DNA of 64,000 bases. It comes from Paramagnetospirillum marisnigri (GTDB taxonomy: Bacteria > Pseudomonadota > Alphaproteobacteria > Rhodospirillales > Magnetospirillaceae). The notes under the pieces were generated by a model. That model was not told where the DNA came from, searched no databases, and saw only the letters and a program-made list of their open reading frames with translations. Positions within the stretch are counted from its first letter, which is position 1, and each line of letters opens with the position of its first letter. The DNA lies in the NCBI RefSeq assembly GCF_001650715.1, contig NZ_LWQT01000077.1, positions 124,001 through 188,000 of the forward strand. Direction: 5' to 3'. Shown here in pieces: positions 47,757 through 55,296 of the stretch. A program made the position numbers and the translations under genes.

Positions 47757-47767
47757 GGGCCCCGGAG

Positions 47768-48370
47768 CTACTTCTTGACGGCCTTCAGGGCCTTGTCCAA
47801 CTCCTCGAAGGGCTGGGAGCCGACCAGGACCTTGCCGCCGACGACGAAGGACGGCGTGCTTTCGATGCCCAGCTTCTCCTGGGCGTCCTTGGCGCGGGCA
47901 TCAAGGGCGTTGGCCAGGTCCTGACGCTTCAGGCACTCGTCCACCTTGTCCTCGCCCATGCCCGCCAGCTTGGCCAGCTTCTTCAACTCGTCCAGCGGGT
48001 TCTTGGCGCTCATCCACTTTTCCTGCTGGTCCATGATCAGGCCCAACAGGCCGAAATAGCGGTCGTCGCCGACGCAATGGGCGATCATGGACGCCCCCAC
48101 CGACAGGCCGCGCGGCCCGGTGGGGAAATCGCGATAGATCAGCTTGGCCTTGCCGGTCTCGATCCATTCGGTCTTGAGGCGCGGCAGGGTGGTCTTGTGG
48201 AAATTGGCGCAGTGGCCGCAGGTGGTGGAGGCGTATTCGACGATGGTGATCGGCGCGTCGGCGCGCCCCAGCACATGGTCGATGGGATAGCTGAGATCGG
48301 CGGCGGCGGCGAACCCGGCCGACATCAGCAGGGCAGCGGCGGCGGCAAGCAGACGATTGAACGGCTTCAC
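47768..48370 (-). CDS. DsbA-family periplasmic thiol-disulfide protein
   Basis: 200 residues, GTG start with AGGA 9 nt upstream. A signal peptide (LLAAAAALLMSAGFAAAA) precedes a thioredoxin fold with the active site TTCGHCANFH and the cis-Pro STPSFVVGG. The C-G-H-C motif and the DAPITIVEYAS start are those of DsbA/Com1-type oxidoreductases (DUF953-like, often called Dsb or BdbD). It oxidises or isomerises disulfides in the periplasm. Confidence 0.88.
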   Translation of the reverse strand: MKPFNRLLAAAAALLMSAGFAAAADLSYPIDHVLGRADAPITIVEYASTTCGHCANFHKTTLPRLKTEWIETGKAKLIYRDFPTGPRGLSVGASMIAHCVGDDRYFGLLGLIMDQQEKWMSAKNPLDELKKLAKLAGMGEDKVDECLKRQDLANALDARAKDAQEKLGIESTPSFVVGGKVLVGSQPFEELDKALKAVKK

Positions 48371-48434
48371 CCGAATATCCTCCCTGGCATGAAATCCAGG
48401 CGGATATTAGGGGCAGAGCCCCGGCCGCACAAGC

Positions 48435-48626
48435 TCAGTAGCTTGACGGGGTCGATGCCGCCGGGCTTGCCGGGACGGGCGGCGGGGCATCCGTCATGGC
48501 ATCGGAGTGCCCCCAGACGAACAAGGCGGTGAGCAGCGCCGCCAGGATGGCGCCGACCAGCAGGAAATATCGGTTGCCCAGGCCGAAATCCCGGGACATC
48601 TGGTTCAGATCCCGCAACGAACCCAT
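48435..48626 (-). CDS. Small single-span membrane protein, unknown
   Basis: 63 residues. GAGG lies 9 nt before the ATG. A cytoplasmic start (GSLRDLNQMSRDFGLG) precedes one membrane helix (YFLLVGAILAALLTALFVW) and a Pro/Ala/Ser-rich tail. It lies between dciA and dsbA. No family is recognised. The good ribosome site and clear helix make it a likely real gene. Confidence 0.55.
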   Translation of the reverse strand: MGSLRDLNQMSRDFGLGNRYFLLVGAILAALLTALFVWGHSDAMTDAPPPVPASPAASTPSSY

Positions 48627-48671
48627 ACGAGTTGCCTCAAAATTGCCCGCGTCAGTTTACGACGCCAGGGG

Positions 48672-49178
48672 TTAGGAATTGGTTAGCCTGCGTCCCAGCC
48701 GTTCCAGCACCGCGCGCAGGTCGGGATCCTCGACCGAGTCCAACCGTGCGGCCAGGGTGGACGGGGCAGCCGTCGTCACCGCTGGCCGAGCCACGGTCTT
48801 GGGACGGCGAACCGGCTGGGGCAGCGGGCCTTGCACCAACTTGAGCCGGGCCACCGCCTTCCAGCCGAAATAGCCGTTGATGCGCTCCAGGATCAGCGGT
48901 TCCAGATGCTGCATCTCCAGGGCGAAGGCCCCCGACGCCACCTTGACCACCAAGGTGCCGTCGGCGCGGTCCTGCGGCGGAAACTTGATGCGCACCGGCA
49001 GGGTGTGGCTGGCCACCGCCGAACCGACGATGGCGGGCCAGTCCACCACCAGGGCGCCACCCGCGAAACCGTGGCGGCCGAACACCGGCCGGGTCACCTT
49101 GCCCGAAGGCACGGCGATGGAAACCATGCCGCGGGTGCGGCGGTCGTCGTCCTCGGCCTGGGATCGCGGTGTCGTCAT
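48672..49178 (-). CDS. dciA: DciA-like protein (DUF721), replicative helicase loader candidate
   Basis: 168 residues. The DUF721 core is at about 30-115: VDWPAIVGSAVASHTLPVRI, then LVVKVASGAFALEMQHLEP and ERINGYFGWKAVARLKLV. The C-terminal third is Pro/Ala-rich, then DLRAVLERLGRRL. DciA is the ancestral loader of DnaB helicase. It is divergent from mutY with a 45-bp gap, as is common. The ATG has no clear ribosome site. Confidence 0.85.
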   Translation of the reverse strand: MTTPRSQAEDDDRRTRGMVSIAVPSGKVTRPVFGRHGFAGGALVVDWPAIVGSAVASHTLPVRIKFPPQDRADGTLVVKVASGAFALEMQHLEPLILERINGYFGWKAVARLKLVQGPLPQPVRRPKTVARPAVTTAAPSTLAARLDSVEDPDLRAVLERLGRRLTNS

Positions 49179-49223
49179 CAGGTCAGCATACCGCGAAGGG
49201 CGGTTTTGCACTATCCTCGCCGC

Positions 49224-50303
49224 ATGTGGACCCCCGCCGCCCCCGATGCCCTGGCCGCCGCCCTGCTCGCCTGGTACGACCGCGACCGCCGCCTGCTGCC
49301 CTGGCGGGCCGAGCCGGGGCAACTGGCCGATCCCTACCGGGTCTGGCTGTCCGAGGTCATGCTGCAACAGACCACGGTGGCGGCGGTGCAGCCCTACTTC
49401 ACCGCTTTCCTCAAGCGCTGGCCCACGATCACCGCCCTGGCCGCCGCCCCGGTAGAGCAGGTGATGGAGGCCTGGGCCGGGCTGGGCTATTACGCCCGGG
49501 CCCGCAACCTGCACCAATGCGCCAAGACCGTGGCTCAGTGGCGCCAGGGTCGCTTTCCCGACGAGGAATCGGCCCTGCGCCAATTGCCCGGCATCGGCGA
49601 CTATACCGCCGCCGCCATCGCCGCCATCGCCTTCGGCCGCCCGGCGGTGGTGGTGGACGGCAATGTGGAGCGGGTGATGGCACGGCTCGGCGCCATCACC
49701 GAGCCGCTGCCCAAGGTCAAGCCGCGCCTCAAGGCCCTGGCCGCCCAACTGACGCCCGAGACCCGGCCGGGCGACTATGCCCAGGCGGTGATGGACCTGG
49801 GCGCCACCATCTGCACGCCCCGCAACCCCGCCTGCGGCATCTGCCCCTGGCGCGACGCCTGCGCCGGACGCGCGAAAGGAATCGAGGCCTCGCTGCCTGC
49901 CCGATTGGAAAAGCCCGAGCGCCCCACCCGCTTCGGCATCGCCTTCTGGCTGCTGGCCAAGGACGGCTCGGTGCTGTTGCGCCGCCGCCCGCCCACCGGC
50001 CTGCTGGGCGGCATGATGGAGATACCCTCGACCCCCTGGCGGACCGAACCCTGGAACCTGGACGAGGCCGCCGCCGAAGCGCCCCTGGCGCCCGCGCAAT
50101 TGCGCGACGGATGGCGCTTGGCACCCGGCGCGGTTCGCCATACCTTCACTCACTTCCACCTCGACCTCGGAGTGGCGGTGGCCCGTACCGGCGCCAGCCC
50201 CCAGGCGCGCGGCCTGTGGTGTCCGCTGGACCGGCTGGACGAGCACGGCCTGCCCACCCTGATGCGCAAGGTGGTGCGCCACGCCCTGGCCAAGGCCTAT
50301 TGA
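49224..50303 (+). CDS. mutY: Adenine DNA glycosylase
   Basis: 359 residues. It has the helix-hairpin-helix LPGIGDYTAAAIAAIAFG and the catalytic Asp in VVVDGNVERVMAR, then the [4Fe-4S] cluster ligands ICTPRNPACGICPWRDAC (C-x6-C-x2-C-x5-C). A NUDIX-like C-terminal domain follows (about 235-359) that reads 8-oxoG. It removes A opposite 8-oxoguanine. Confidence 0.95.
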   Translation: MWTPAAPDALAAALLAWYDRDRRLLPWRAEPGQLADPYRVWLSEVMLQQTTVAAVQPYFTAFLKRWPTITALAAAPVEQVMEAWAGLGYYARARNLHQCAKTVAQWRQGRFPDEESALRQLPGIGDYTAAAIAAIAFGRPAVVVDGNVERVMARLGAITEPLPKVKPRLKALAAQLTPETRPGDYAQAVMDLGATICTPRNPACGICPWRDACAGRAKGIEASLPARLEKPERPTRFGIAFWLLAKDGSVLLRRRPPTGLLGGMMEIPSTPWRTEPWNLDEAAAEAPLAPAQLRDGWRLAPGAVRHTFTHFHLDLGVAVARTGASPQARGLWCPLDRLDEHGLPTLMRKVVRHALAKAY

Positions 50304-50317
50304 CTTAAGGAGAGCCC

Positions 50318-50932
50318 ATGCGTCCCGTCCTTCGTCTCGCCGTGATGACCGCGCTGGCCGCCTTTCCGCTGGCCGCCGAGGCCCAGATGCGGCCGCAGCC
50401 GCGCCAGCAGCAGACCGCCGAAACCTCGGAACAGCTGGTGATGGCGCCGCCCCAGGGCTGGCAGGTGGGCGGGTCGGCCGCCAGCCAGCATTCCGTCACC
50501 CGCCAGATGTTCCCGCCGGGTCAGAGCGCCGACAGCTGGAGCGAGATGCTGTCCATCCAGGTGCTGGCCGATCCCAAGCTGTCGCCCCGCGACCATGTCC
50601 AGCGGGTGATCGAGGCCAGCCAGTCCAATTGCGAGGCCTCCGGGCCCAGCCCGGTGGCCGAGGGCCAGAGCAACGGCTATCCGGTGGCGACCATGACCGT
50701 CACCTGCACCAAGGGCCGCCAGAGCGGATTGGGCGGGCTGGTGGCGGTGAAGGCCATCCGGGGAAGCTCGGCGGTCTATGTGGTCCAGCGCATCTGGCGC
50801 GGCAAGCCGTTCGAGCGCAACGAGGCGGCGCCGGTGCCCACCGGCATGTTGCAGGACTGGTCGGCCTTCCTGCGCAACGTCTCGCTGTGCGACCTCAACG
50901 ACCCGGCCAAGCATCCCTGCCCGACGCCGTAG
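50318..50932 (+). CDS. Secreted protein of unknown function
   Basis: 204 residues with an ideal ribosome site (AAGGAG 6 nt before the ATG) 14 bp after mutY. The first 22 residues are a signal peptide (LRLAVMTALAAFPLAAEA). The mature part has no family I recognise; it contains cysteines in SNCEAS, VTCTKG, SLCDLN and HPCPTP, suggesting two disulfides. It is likely co-transcribed with mutY but functionally separate. Confidence 0.7.
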   Translation: MRPVLRLAVMTALAAFPLAAEAQMRPQPRQQQTAETSEQLVMAPPQGWQVGGSAASQHSVTRQMFPPGQSADSWSEMLSIQVLADPKLSPRDHVQRVIEASQSNCEASGPSPVAEGQSNGYPVATMTVTCTKGRQSGLGGLVAVKAIRGSSAVYVVQRIWRGKPFERNEAAPVPTGMLQDWSAFLRNVSLCDLNDPAKHPCPTP

Positions 50933-50954
50933 GCAAGGTCGGGAGGGGGGCTAT

Positions 50955-51251
50955 TCAGCAGCACTCGTCTTCCAGGCGGCGCAGCGCCGCCAGACCGTCC
51001 TGGTCGTCCGCCGCCTCGAACAGTTCCTCGATATAATAAGTGTGCGAGCAGGCCAGGCACAGTTCGTCGGCCAGGCGCGCTCCCAGCTTGCCCGCCTCGG
51101 CCAGGCGCACCCGGAACCGCTGCCACAACACGCTGTCATTGGCGGGGTCCTCCACCAGCGCCAGGATACGGTCGATGACGATCCGGGCATTGCCCTCGCA
51201 GTCGATGCCCCGGAACGAGGCATAGCGATCGGATGGAACGGAAACGGTCAT
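50955..51251 (-). CDS. cowN: CowN-like protein sustaining N2 fixation under CO
   Basis: 98 residues. The start at 51251 has CAGGAG 6 nt upstream. DRYASFRGIDCEGNARIVID near the N terminus, CSHTYYIEELFEAADDQ and the final LRRLEDECC match what I recall of CowN from Rhodospirillum rubrum. CowN protects nitrogenase from inhibition by carbon monoxide, and its expression is CO-dependent through CooA or RcoM. An rcoM-like gene is directly upstream on the same strand, which supports the call. No nif gene is in the window. Confidence 0.78.
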   Translation of the reverse strand: MTVSVPSDRYASFRGIDCEGNARIVIDRILALVEDPANDSVLWQRFRVRLAEAGKLGARLADELCLACSHTYYIEELFEAADDQDGLAALRRLEDECC

Positions 51252-51300
51252 GCTGGGCTCCTGACTGGCTGGCCCCACCCTGGCCAAGGCGCGCACCAAT

Positions 51301-51330
51301 GGCAATCCCGGCTGCATGAACGGGATTGCC
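51301..51330. promoter_or_regulatory. Perfect inverted repeat between rcoM-like gene and cowN
   Basis: GGCAATCCCG (51301-51310) and CGGGATTGCC (51321-51330), 10-bp arms with a 10-nt centre, 50 bp before the cowN start and 19 bp after the rcoM-like stop. It may be a terminator without T-run for the regulator gene, or a protein-binding site in the cowN promoter. Confidence 0.6.
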
Positions 51331-51348
51331 CACGCACCAGCCGCACCC

Positions 51349-52053
51349 TCAAAGCGCCAACCGCCGCCGCACCAGATCGACGCGGCTACGGCTGACCGGC
51401 ACCAGCGGCGCATGGGGGGCCGCCATGACGATGCTCCAGCGGCCGTCGCGGCGATCGATGGCCTGGGCATGGCGCAGATTGACCACATAGCTGCGATGGA
51501 CCCGGAGGAACACCGAGGGGTCCAGTCTGCGCCCCAGTTCCGCCAGGGACAACGAGCAGAAATGGCTGCCATCCTCGGAATGAACCCTGGTGTAATGGCC
51601 CTCTGCCTCCAGATAGGCCACCTCGGCCACGTCCAGCAGCACCACGCCGGAGCGCGATGCCACCGGCAGCTTCACCAGAATGTCGCCCGAGGCCGGAACC
51701 GTCGTCGGCACCACCGAGAATCCTTCCGGCACATGGAAAATCATGCACCAACCCGCATCGGTGCCGTCCACGCCCTCCATCACCGTAACTCGGGCCACCA
51801 GCGTGCCAAAGGGCAGGGTCATGGCCATGCCCGCCGGTTCCCCGGGCCGGGCGCGGGCGGCATCCAACAGCCATTGCACCTTGGGGCGGGCGGCGTCGGG
51901 ATGCAGCGAGGCCAGATCGGCCCCCAGGATCGAGCCCCCCACCGGTTCCAGCAGCCGCCGCGCCAGGGCATTGGCGGCGATGACCCGGCGCTCGCCATCG
52001 AGAACGATGACGCCGACCGGGGCGCGCTGAAGCTGGTAGGCAAGGCTGGTCAT
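51349..52053 (-). CDS. rcoM: RcoM-like regulator: PAS (haem) domain with LytTR DNA-binding domain
   Basis: 234 residues. A single PAS domain (about 1-110: AYQLQRAPVGVIVLDGERRV, VIAANALARRLLE) is joined to a LytTR domain (about 130-234: DVAEVAYLEAEGHYTRVHSE, FLRVHRSYVVNL). This is the RcoM layout, a one-component CO sensor that binds haem through His and Met. Here His51 (SLHPDAARPKVQWLL) and Met76 or Met78 (GMAMTLPFG) are the candidate ligands by position. No receiver domain is present, so it is not a LytR two-component partner. The ATG at 52053 has GGGAG 9 nt upstream; a GTG at 52077 is in frame. cowN follows 97 bp downstream. Confidence 0.72.
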   Translation of the reverse strand: MTSLAYQLQRAPVGVIVLDGERRVIAANALARRLLEPVGGSILGADLASLHPDAARPKVQWLLDAARARPGEPAGMAMTLPFGTLVARVTVMEGVDGTDAGWCMIFHVPEGFSVVPTTVPASGDILVKLPVASRSGVVLLDVAEVAYLEAEGHYTRVHSEDGSHFCSLSLAELGRRLDPSVFLRVHRSYVVNLRHAQAIDRRDGRWSIVMAAPHAPLVPVSRSRVDLVRRRLAL

Positions 52054-52077
52054 GGGGTCGCTCCCGCAACGCAACAC

Positions 52078-52106
52078 TTGACTTCAACATTAGAACAGTC
52101 TAATTT
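52078..52106 (+). promoter_or_regulatory. Sigma70-type promoter with operator palindrome for the DUF4395 gene
   Basis: TTGACT (52078-52083), 17 bp, TAATTT (52101-52106). A perfect palindrome ATTAGA-ACAG-TCTAAT (52089-52104) covers the spacer and the -10 box, so a repressor bound there would block RNA polymerase. Transcription would begin near 52113, giving a 25-nt leader to the ATG at 52138. Confidence 0.65.
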
Positions 52107-52137
52107 AATGACAATCTTCATTCCCCGAGGTGCTTCC

Positions 52138-52557
52138 ATGCTCCGCTTCGACATCGCTCCGGTCTGCTCCAATGCCTATCGCTTCCAGGCCACCATGAGC
52201 TTTGCCATCGCCGCCGTCTACCTGTTCACCCCGTATAAGTGGGTGGCCTTCATTCTGGCTTTCGGCGGCCTGATCCGCGGCTTCGTCTCGCCGCACAAAT
52301 GCCTGAGCTATCGCCTGTTCGCCGCCCTGACCGAAAAGCTGGGCTGGACCCTGAAGGTCAATGCCGGGTCCAAGATGTTCGCCGACAAGATCGCCTTCGT
52401 CGCCGGCACCGCCATGGCCGCCACCTGGCTGCTGGGCTCGGATGTGGGCAATATCCCGGCCACCGCCATCCTGATCTTCGCCTTCATCGATGCCGCCACC
52501 GGTTTTTGCGCCGCCTGCTGGGCCTATGGCCTGTGGTACCGCGTCCGCGCCGCCTGA
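52138..52557 (+). CDS. DUF4395 family membrane protein
   Basis: 139 residues with about four hydrophobic helices. The family marks are FVSPHKCLSYRLF in the first half and DAATGFCAACWAYGLW near the end, with cysteines at both places that could be redox-active. The function is unknown. The start at 52138 has GAGG 8 nt upstream and lies just after the promoter/operator at 52078; an ATG at 52108 would lie at or before the transcription start. It is divergent from the rcoM-like gene. Confidence 0.82.
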   Translation: MLRFDIAPVCSNAYRFQATMSFAIAAVYLFTPYKWVAFILAFGGLIRGFVSPHKCLSYRLFAALTEKLGWTLKVNAGSKMFADKIAFVAGTAMAATWLLGSDVGNIPATAILIFAFIDAATGFCAACWAYGLWYRVRAA

Positions 52558-52567
52558 TCCTTCCATC

Positions 52568-52593
52568 GGGGAAGGGGTGACAGCCCCTTCCCC
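52568..52593 (+). terminator. Hairpin after the DUF4395 gene
   Basis: Perfect 10-bp arms GGGGAAGGGG (52568-52577) and CCCCTTCCCC (52584-52593), 6-nt loop, starting 11 bp after the stop. No T-run follows, so termination may be partial or Rho-assisted. The rest of the gap to gatC (52594-52669) presumably has the gatC promoter. Confidence 0.65.
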
Positions 52594-52669
52594 GGTTGCA
52601 CGGCTGGGCCGTGGGTGATAACGTCCGGGCGCTTGGAATCGCAAGTCTTTCCCGGAGTTTCATAGGCCC

Positions 52670-52957
52670 ATGTCGCTCGACAAAGCCACCGTGCGCAATA
52701 TCGCCAATCTGGCGCGGATCGAGGTTCGCGACGACGAGCTCGACCATCTGGCGGGCGAATTGTCCAACATCCTCACCTTCGTCGAACAATTGTCGGAAGT
52801 GAACACCGACGGTGTCGCGCCCATGACCGCGGCGGCGGCAGTGACGCTGCCCATGCGCGTCGACGCCATCACCGATGGCGGCATGCCCGACGCGGTGCTG
52901 GCCAATGCCCCCGAGGCCGAGGACGGCTTCTTCACCGTGCCCAAGGTGGTGGAATGA
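52670..52957 (+). CDS. gatC: Aspartyl/glutamyl-tRNA amidotransferase subunit C
   Basis: 95 residues. [39 protein letters not shown] and the acidic tail [14 protein letters not shown] are the GatC pattern. GatC is the small scaffold of GatCAB, which amidates mischarged Glu-tRNA-Gln and Asp-tRNA-Asn. The usual next gene, gatA, is not present; gatB follows after 21 bp. The gap holds only a six-codon ORF (ATG at 52957 overlapping the TGA; M-T-A-E-G-C-stop). Confidence 0.92.
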   Translation: MSLDKATVRNIANLARIEVRDDELDHLAGELSNILTFVEQLSEVNTDGVAPMTAAAAVTLPMRVDAITDGGMPDAVLANAPEAEDGFFTVPKVVE

Positions 52958-52978
52958 TGACGGCGGAGGGCTGCTGAA

Positions 52979-54436
52979 ATGGCGTATATCCTGCAGGGTG
53001 AAACCGGCGATTGGGAAATCGTCATCGGCCTGGAAGTCCACGCCCAGGTGATTTCCAAGTCCAAGCTGTTTTCCGGCGCCGCCACCGAGTTCGGCGCCGA
53101 GCCCAATACCCAGGTCAGCTTCGTCGACGCGGGCTTTCCCGGCATGCTGCCGGTGATCAACGAGACCTGCGTCGAACAGGCGGTGCGCACCGGCCTGGGG
53201 CTGAAGGCCAAGATCAACCTGACCAGCGTGTTCGCGCGCAAGAACTACTTCTATGCCGACCTGCCCCAGGGCTATCAGATCAGCCAGTACGACCTGCCCA
53301 TCGTCGGCGAGGGCGAGTTGATCCTGGACCTGCCCGACGGATCTACCCGCACGGTGGGGATCGAGCGCCTGCACCTGGAACAGGACGCGGGCAAATCCAT
53401 CCACGACATGCACCCGTCCAAGTCGTTCATCGACCTGAACCGCTCTGGCGTGGCGCTGATGGAAATCGTCTCCAAGCCCGATCTGCGGTCGCCGGAAGAG
53501 GCGGGCCTGTACCTGACCAAGCTGCGTTCCATCCTGCGCTATCTCGGCACCTGCGATGGCAACATGCAGGAAGGGTCCATGCGCTGCGACGCCAATGTGT
53601 CGGTGCGGCCGGTGGGCTCCACCGAGCTGCGCACCCGCTGCGAGATCAAGAACGTCAATTCCATCCGCTTCGTGCAGCAGGCCATCGAGTTCGAAGCCCG
53701 CCGCCATATCGACGTCTACGAATCGGGCGGCGGCATCGACCAGGAAACCCGCCTGTTCGATTCGGTCAAGGGCGAGACCCGCTCCATGCGGTCCAAGGAA
53801 CACGCCCACGACTACCGCTATTTCCCCGATCCCGACCTGCTGCCGCTGGTGATCGGCCAGGACTTCGTCGATGGCATCAAGGCGGGCCTGCCCGAACTGC
53901 CCGACGAGAAGAAGGCCCGCTTCATGGCTGAATACGGCCTCAACGCCTATGACGCGGGCGTGCTGGTGGCCGAGCGGGTTTCGGCCGACTTCTTCGAGAC
54001 CGTGGCCAAGGGCCGCGACGCCAAGATCGCCTGCAACTGGGTGATGGGCGACTTCTTCGCGTCCCTCAACGCCACCGGCAAGACCATCGAGAGCCCGCCG
54101 GTCACCGCCGCCGACCTGGGCGCCCTGATCGACCTGATCAAGGATGGCACCCTGTCCGGCCGCCTGGCCAAGGACGTCTTCGCCCTGATGGTGGAAACCG
54201 GCAAACCGCCCGCCGTCATCGTCGAGGAAAAGGGCATGAAGCAGGTCACCGATACCGGCGCCATCGAGGCGGCGGTGGATGCGGTGATTGCCGCCAATCC
54301 CGACAAGGTCCAGCAGGTGAAGGACGGCAAGACCGCGCTTCTGGGCTGGTTCACCGGCCAGGTGATGAAGGCGACCCAGGGCAAGGCCAACCCGGCCATG
54401 GTCAACGAGATGCTGTCCAAGAAGATCGTGGGGTAG
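52979..54436 (+). CDS. gatB: Aspartyl/glutamyl-tRNA amidotransferase subunit B
   Basis: 485 residues. [38 protein letters not shown] and [14 protein letters not shown] are GatB signatures; the tail domain (about 330-485: AFMVETGK-like, [16 protein letters not shown]) binds tRNA. It phosphorylates the mischarged aminoacyl-tRNA and takes ammonia from GatA. GGAGGG lies about 10 nt before the ATG. gatA is missing between gatC and this gene. Confidence 0.95.
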   Translation: MAYILQGETGDWEIVIGLEVHAQVISKSKLFSGAATEFGAEPNTQVSFVDAGFPGMLPVINETCVEQAVRTGLGLKAKINLTSVFARKNYFYADLPQGYQISQYDLPIVGEGELILDLPDGSTRTVGIERLHLEQDAGKSIHDMHPSKSFIDLNRSGVALMEIVSKPDLRSPEEAGLYLTKLRSILRYLGTCDGNMQEGSMRCDANVSVRPVGSTELRTRCEIKNVNSIRFVQQAIEFEARRHIDVYESGGGIDQETRLFDSVKGETRSMRSKEHAHDYRYFPDPDLLPLVIGQDFVDGIKAGLPELPDEKKARFMAEYGLNAYDAGVLVAERVSADFFETVAKGRDAKIACNWVMGDFFASLNATGKTIESPPVTAADLGALIDLIKDGTLSGRLAKDVFALMVETGKPPAVIVEEKGMKQVTDTGAIEAAVDAVIAANPDKVQQVKDGKTALLGWFTGQVMKATQGKANPAMVNEMLSKKIVG

Positions 54437-54445
54437 ACTCAGACC

Positions 54446-54552
54446 TGTCATCCCGACGCTCCCCGGAGCGGAGGGATCTCCACTTGTTCCGATGGTCCAG
54501 GACCGGCGCCATCGTACCAGGACGAGATCCCTCGCTTGGGCTCGGGATGACA
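54446..54552 (-). repeat. TGTCATCCCGA-family repeat, copy 2 (inverted)
   Basis: 107 bp between gatB and the phosphatase gene. Ends are TGTCATCCCGA and TCGGGATGACA. Read on the minus strand its interior (GAGGGATCTCGTCCTGGTAC, then GTGGAGATCCCTCC) lines up with copies 1 and 3, so it is inverted relative to them. Confidence 0.85.
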
Positions 54553-54567
54553 ATGGAGAACGCGCGG

Positions 54568-55134
54568 ATGCTTCCCCTTCTTCCCTTTCCGCTGACCATC
54601 TGCGGCATCGACGAATTGCCCGAGCACGCCGAGGCCGGAGTCAGCCATGTCCTGACCATCATCGACCCCGACTGGCCCGATCCCGAGCATTTCAGGGCGT
54701 TCAAGCCGCATAAGCGCACCATCTGGCGCTTCCACGACATCGTCAACGAGCATGACGGCCAGCAGCACCCCACCGAGCGCAATGTGCGCGCCATCCTGGA
54801 CTACGGCACCGCGCTGCAGGACGAAGCGGTGGCCCATCTGCTGGTCCACTGTCACATGGGCATCTCGCGCTCCACCGCCACGGCGGCGATCCTGATGGCC
54901 CAGCACAATCCCGGGCGCGAGGCCGAGGCCTTCGCCCATCTGGCCGGGATCCGCCCCCAGGCCTGGCCCAATTCCCGCATGATCGGCATGGCCGACCGTC
55001 TGCTGGACCGGGGCGGCGCCCTGGTGGCCGCCATGCGCGACCTGCACAAGGTCCAGGTCCGCGCCCTGAAGCCCGAGATGGTGAACTATCTGCGCACCAG
55101 CGAACGCGGCGCCGAGGTGCCCAAGGACGAGTAG
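54568..55134 (+). CDS. Dual-specificity/tyrosine phosphatase-like protein
   Basis: 188 residues. The P-loop HCHMGISRSTA gives the C-x5-R catalytic motif, and an Asp-rich loop (TIIDPDWPDPEHF) may supply the general acid. The fold is a cysteine-based protein tyrosine phosphatase; the substrate is unknown. I start at the ATG at 54568 because GGAG lies 9 nt upstream; earlier in-frame ATGs lie in the repeat. The gene is bracketed by inverted copies of one repeat family at 54446-54552 and 55164-55267. Confidence 0.82.
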   Translation: MLPLLPFPLTICGIDELPEHAEAGVSHVLTIIDPDWPDPEHFRAFKPHKRTIWRFHDIVNEHDGQQHPTERNVRAILDYGTALQDEAVAHLLVHCHMGISRSTATAAILMAQHNPGREAEAFAHLAGIRPQAWPNSRMIGMADRLLDRGGALVAAMRDLHKVQVRALKPEMVNYLRTSERGAEVPKDE

Positions 55135-55163
55135 GGCGAGCAGCCTTTTCACTCGAAGTGACG

Positions 55164-55267
55164 TGTCATCCCGACGCCCTTGGGCGGAGGGATCCCGTCC
55201 TGATCTGGCGTTTCAGAATCGGCACGGCCATACCAAGCGGAGATCCCTCGCGCCGCTCGGGATGACA
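55164..55267 (+). repeat. TGTCATCCCGA-family repeat, copy 3
   Basis: 104 bp between the phosphatase gene and the antiporter gene. Ends TGTCATCCCGA and TCGGGATGACA; interior GATCCCGTCCTGATC and ACCAAGCGGAGATCCCTCGC match copy 1 at 28802 in the same orientation. Confidence 0.85.
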
Positions 55268-55296
55268 AGGACGTTGGAATCAAGCACTCGTCAACC

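Noticed and set aside
44062-47778. Very long open frame (about 1,238 codons) on the plus strand opposite smc
   Set aside because: The translation is Gly/Gln/His/Arg-rich with no motif, and smc on the other strand is unmistakable. High GC leaves the antisense frame open.
49179-50283. Upstream extension of the dciA frame across mutY
   Set aside because: Antisense to mutY; DUF721 similarity begins only after the ATG at 49178.
51252-51348. Sigma54 promoter (GG-N10-GC) upstream of cowN
   Set aside because: The best candidate (TGGTGCGCGCCTTGGC) has the wrong spacing between GG and GC.
54484-54567. Longer N terminus for the phosphatase
   Set aside because: Those codons lie in the repeat element and lack a ribosome site; GGAG supports the ATG at 54568.
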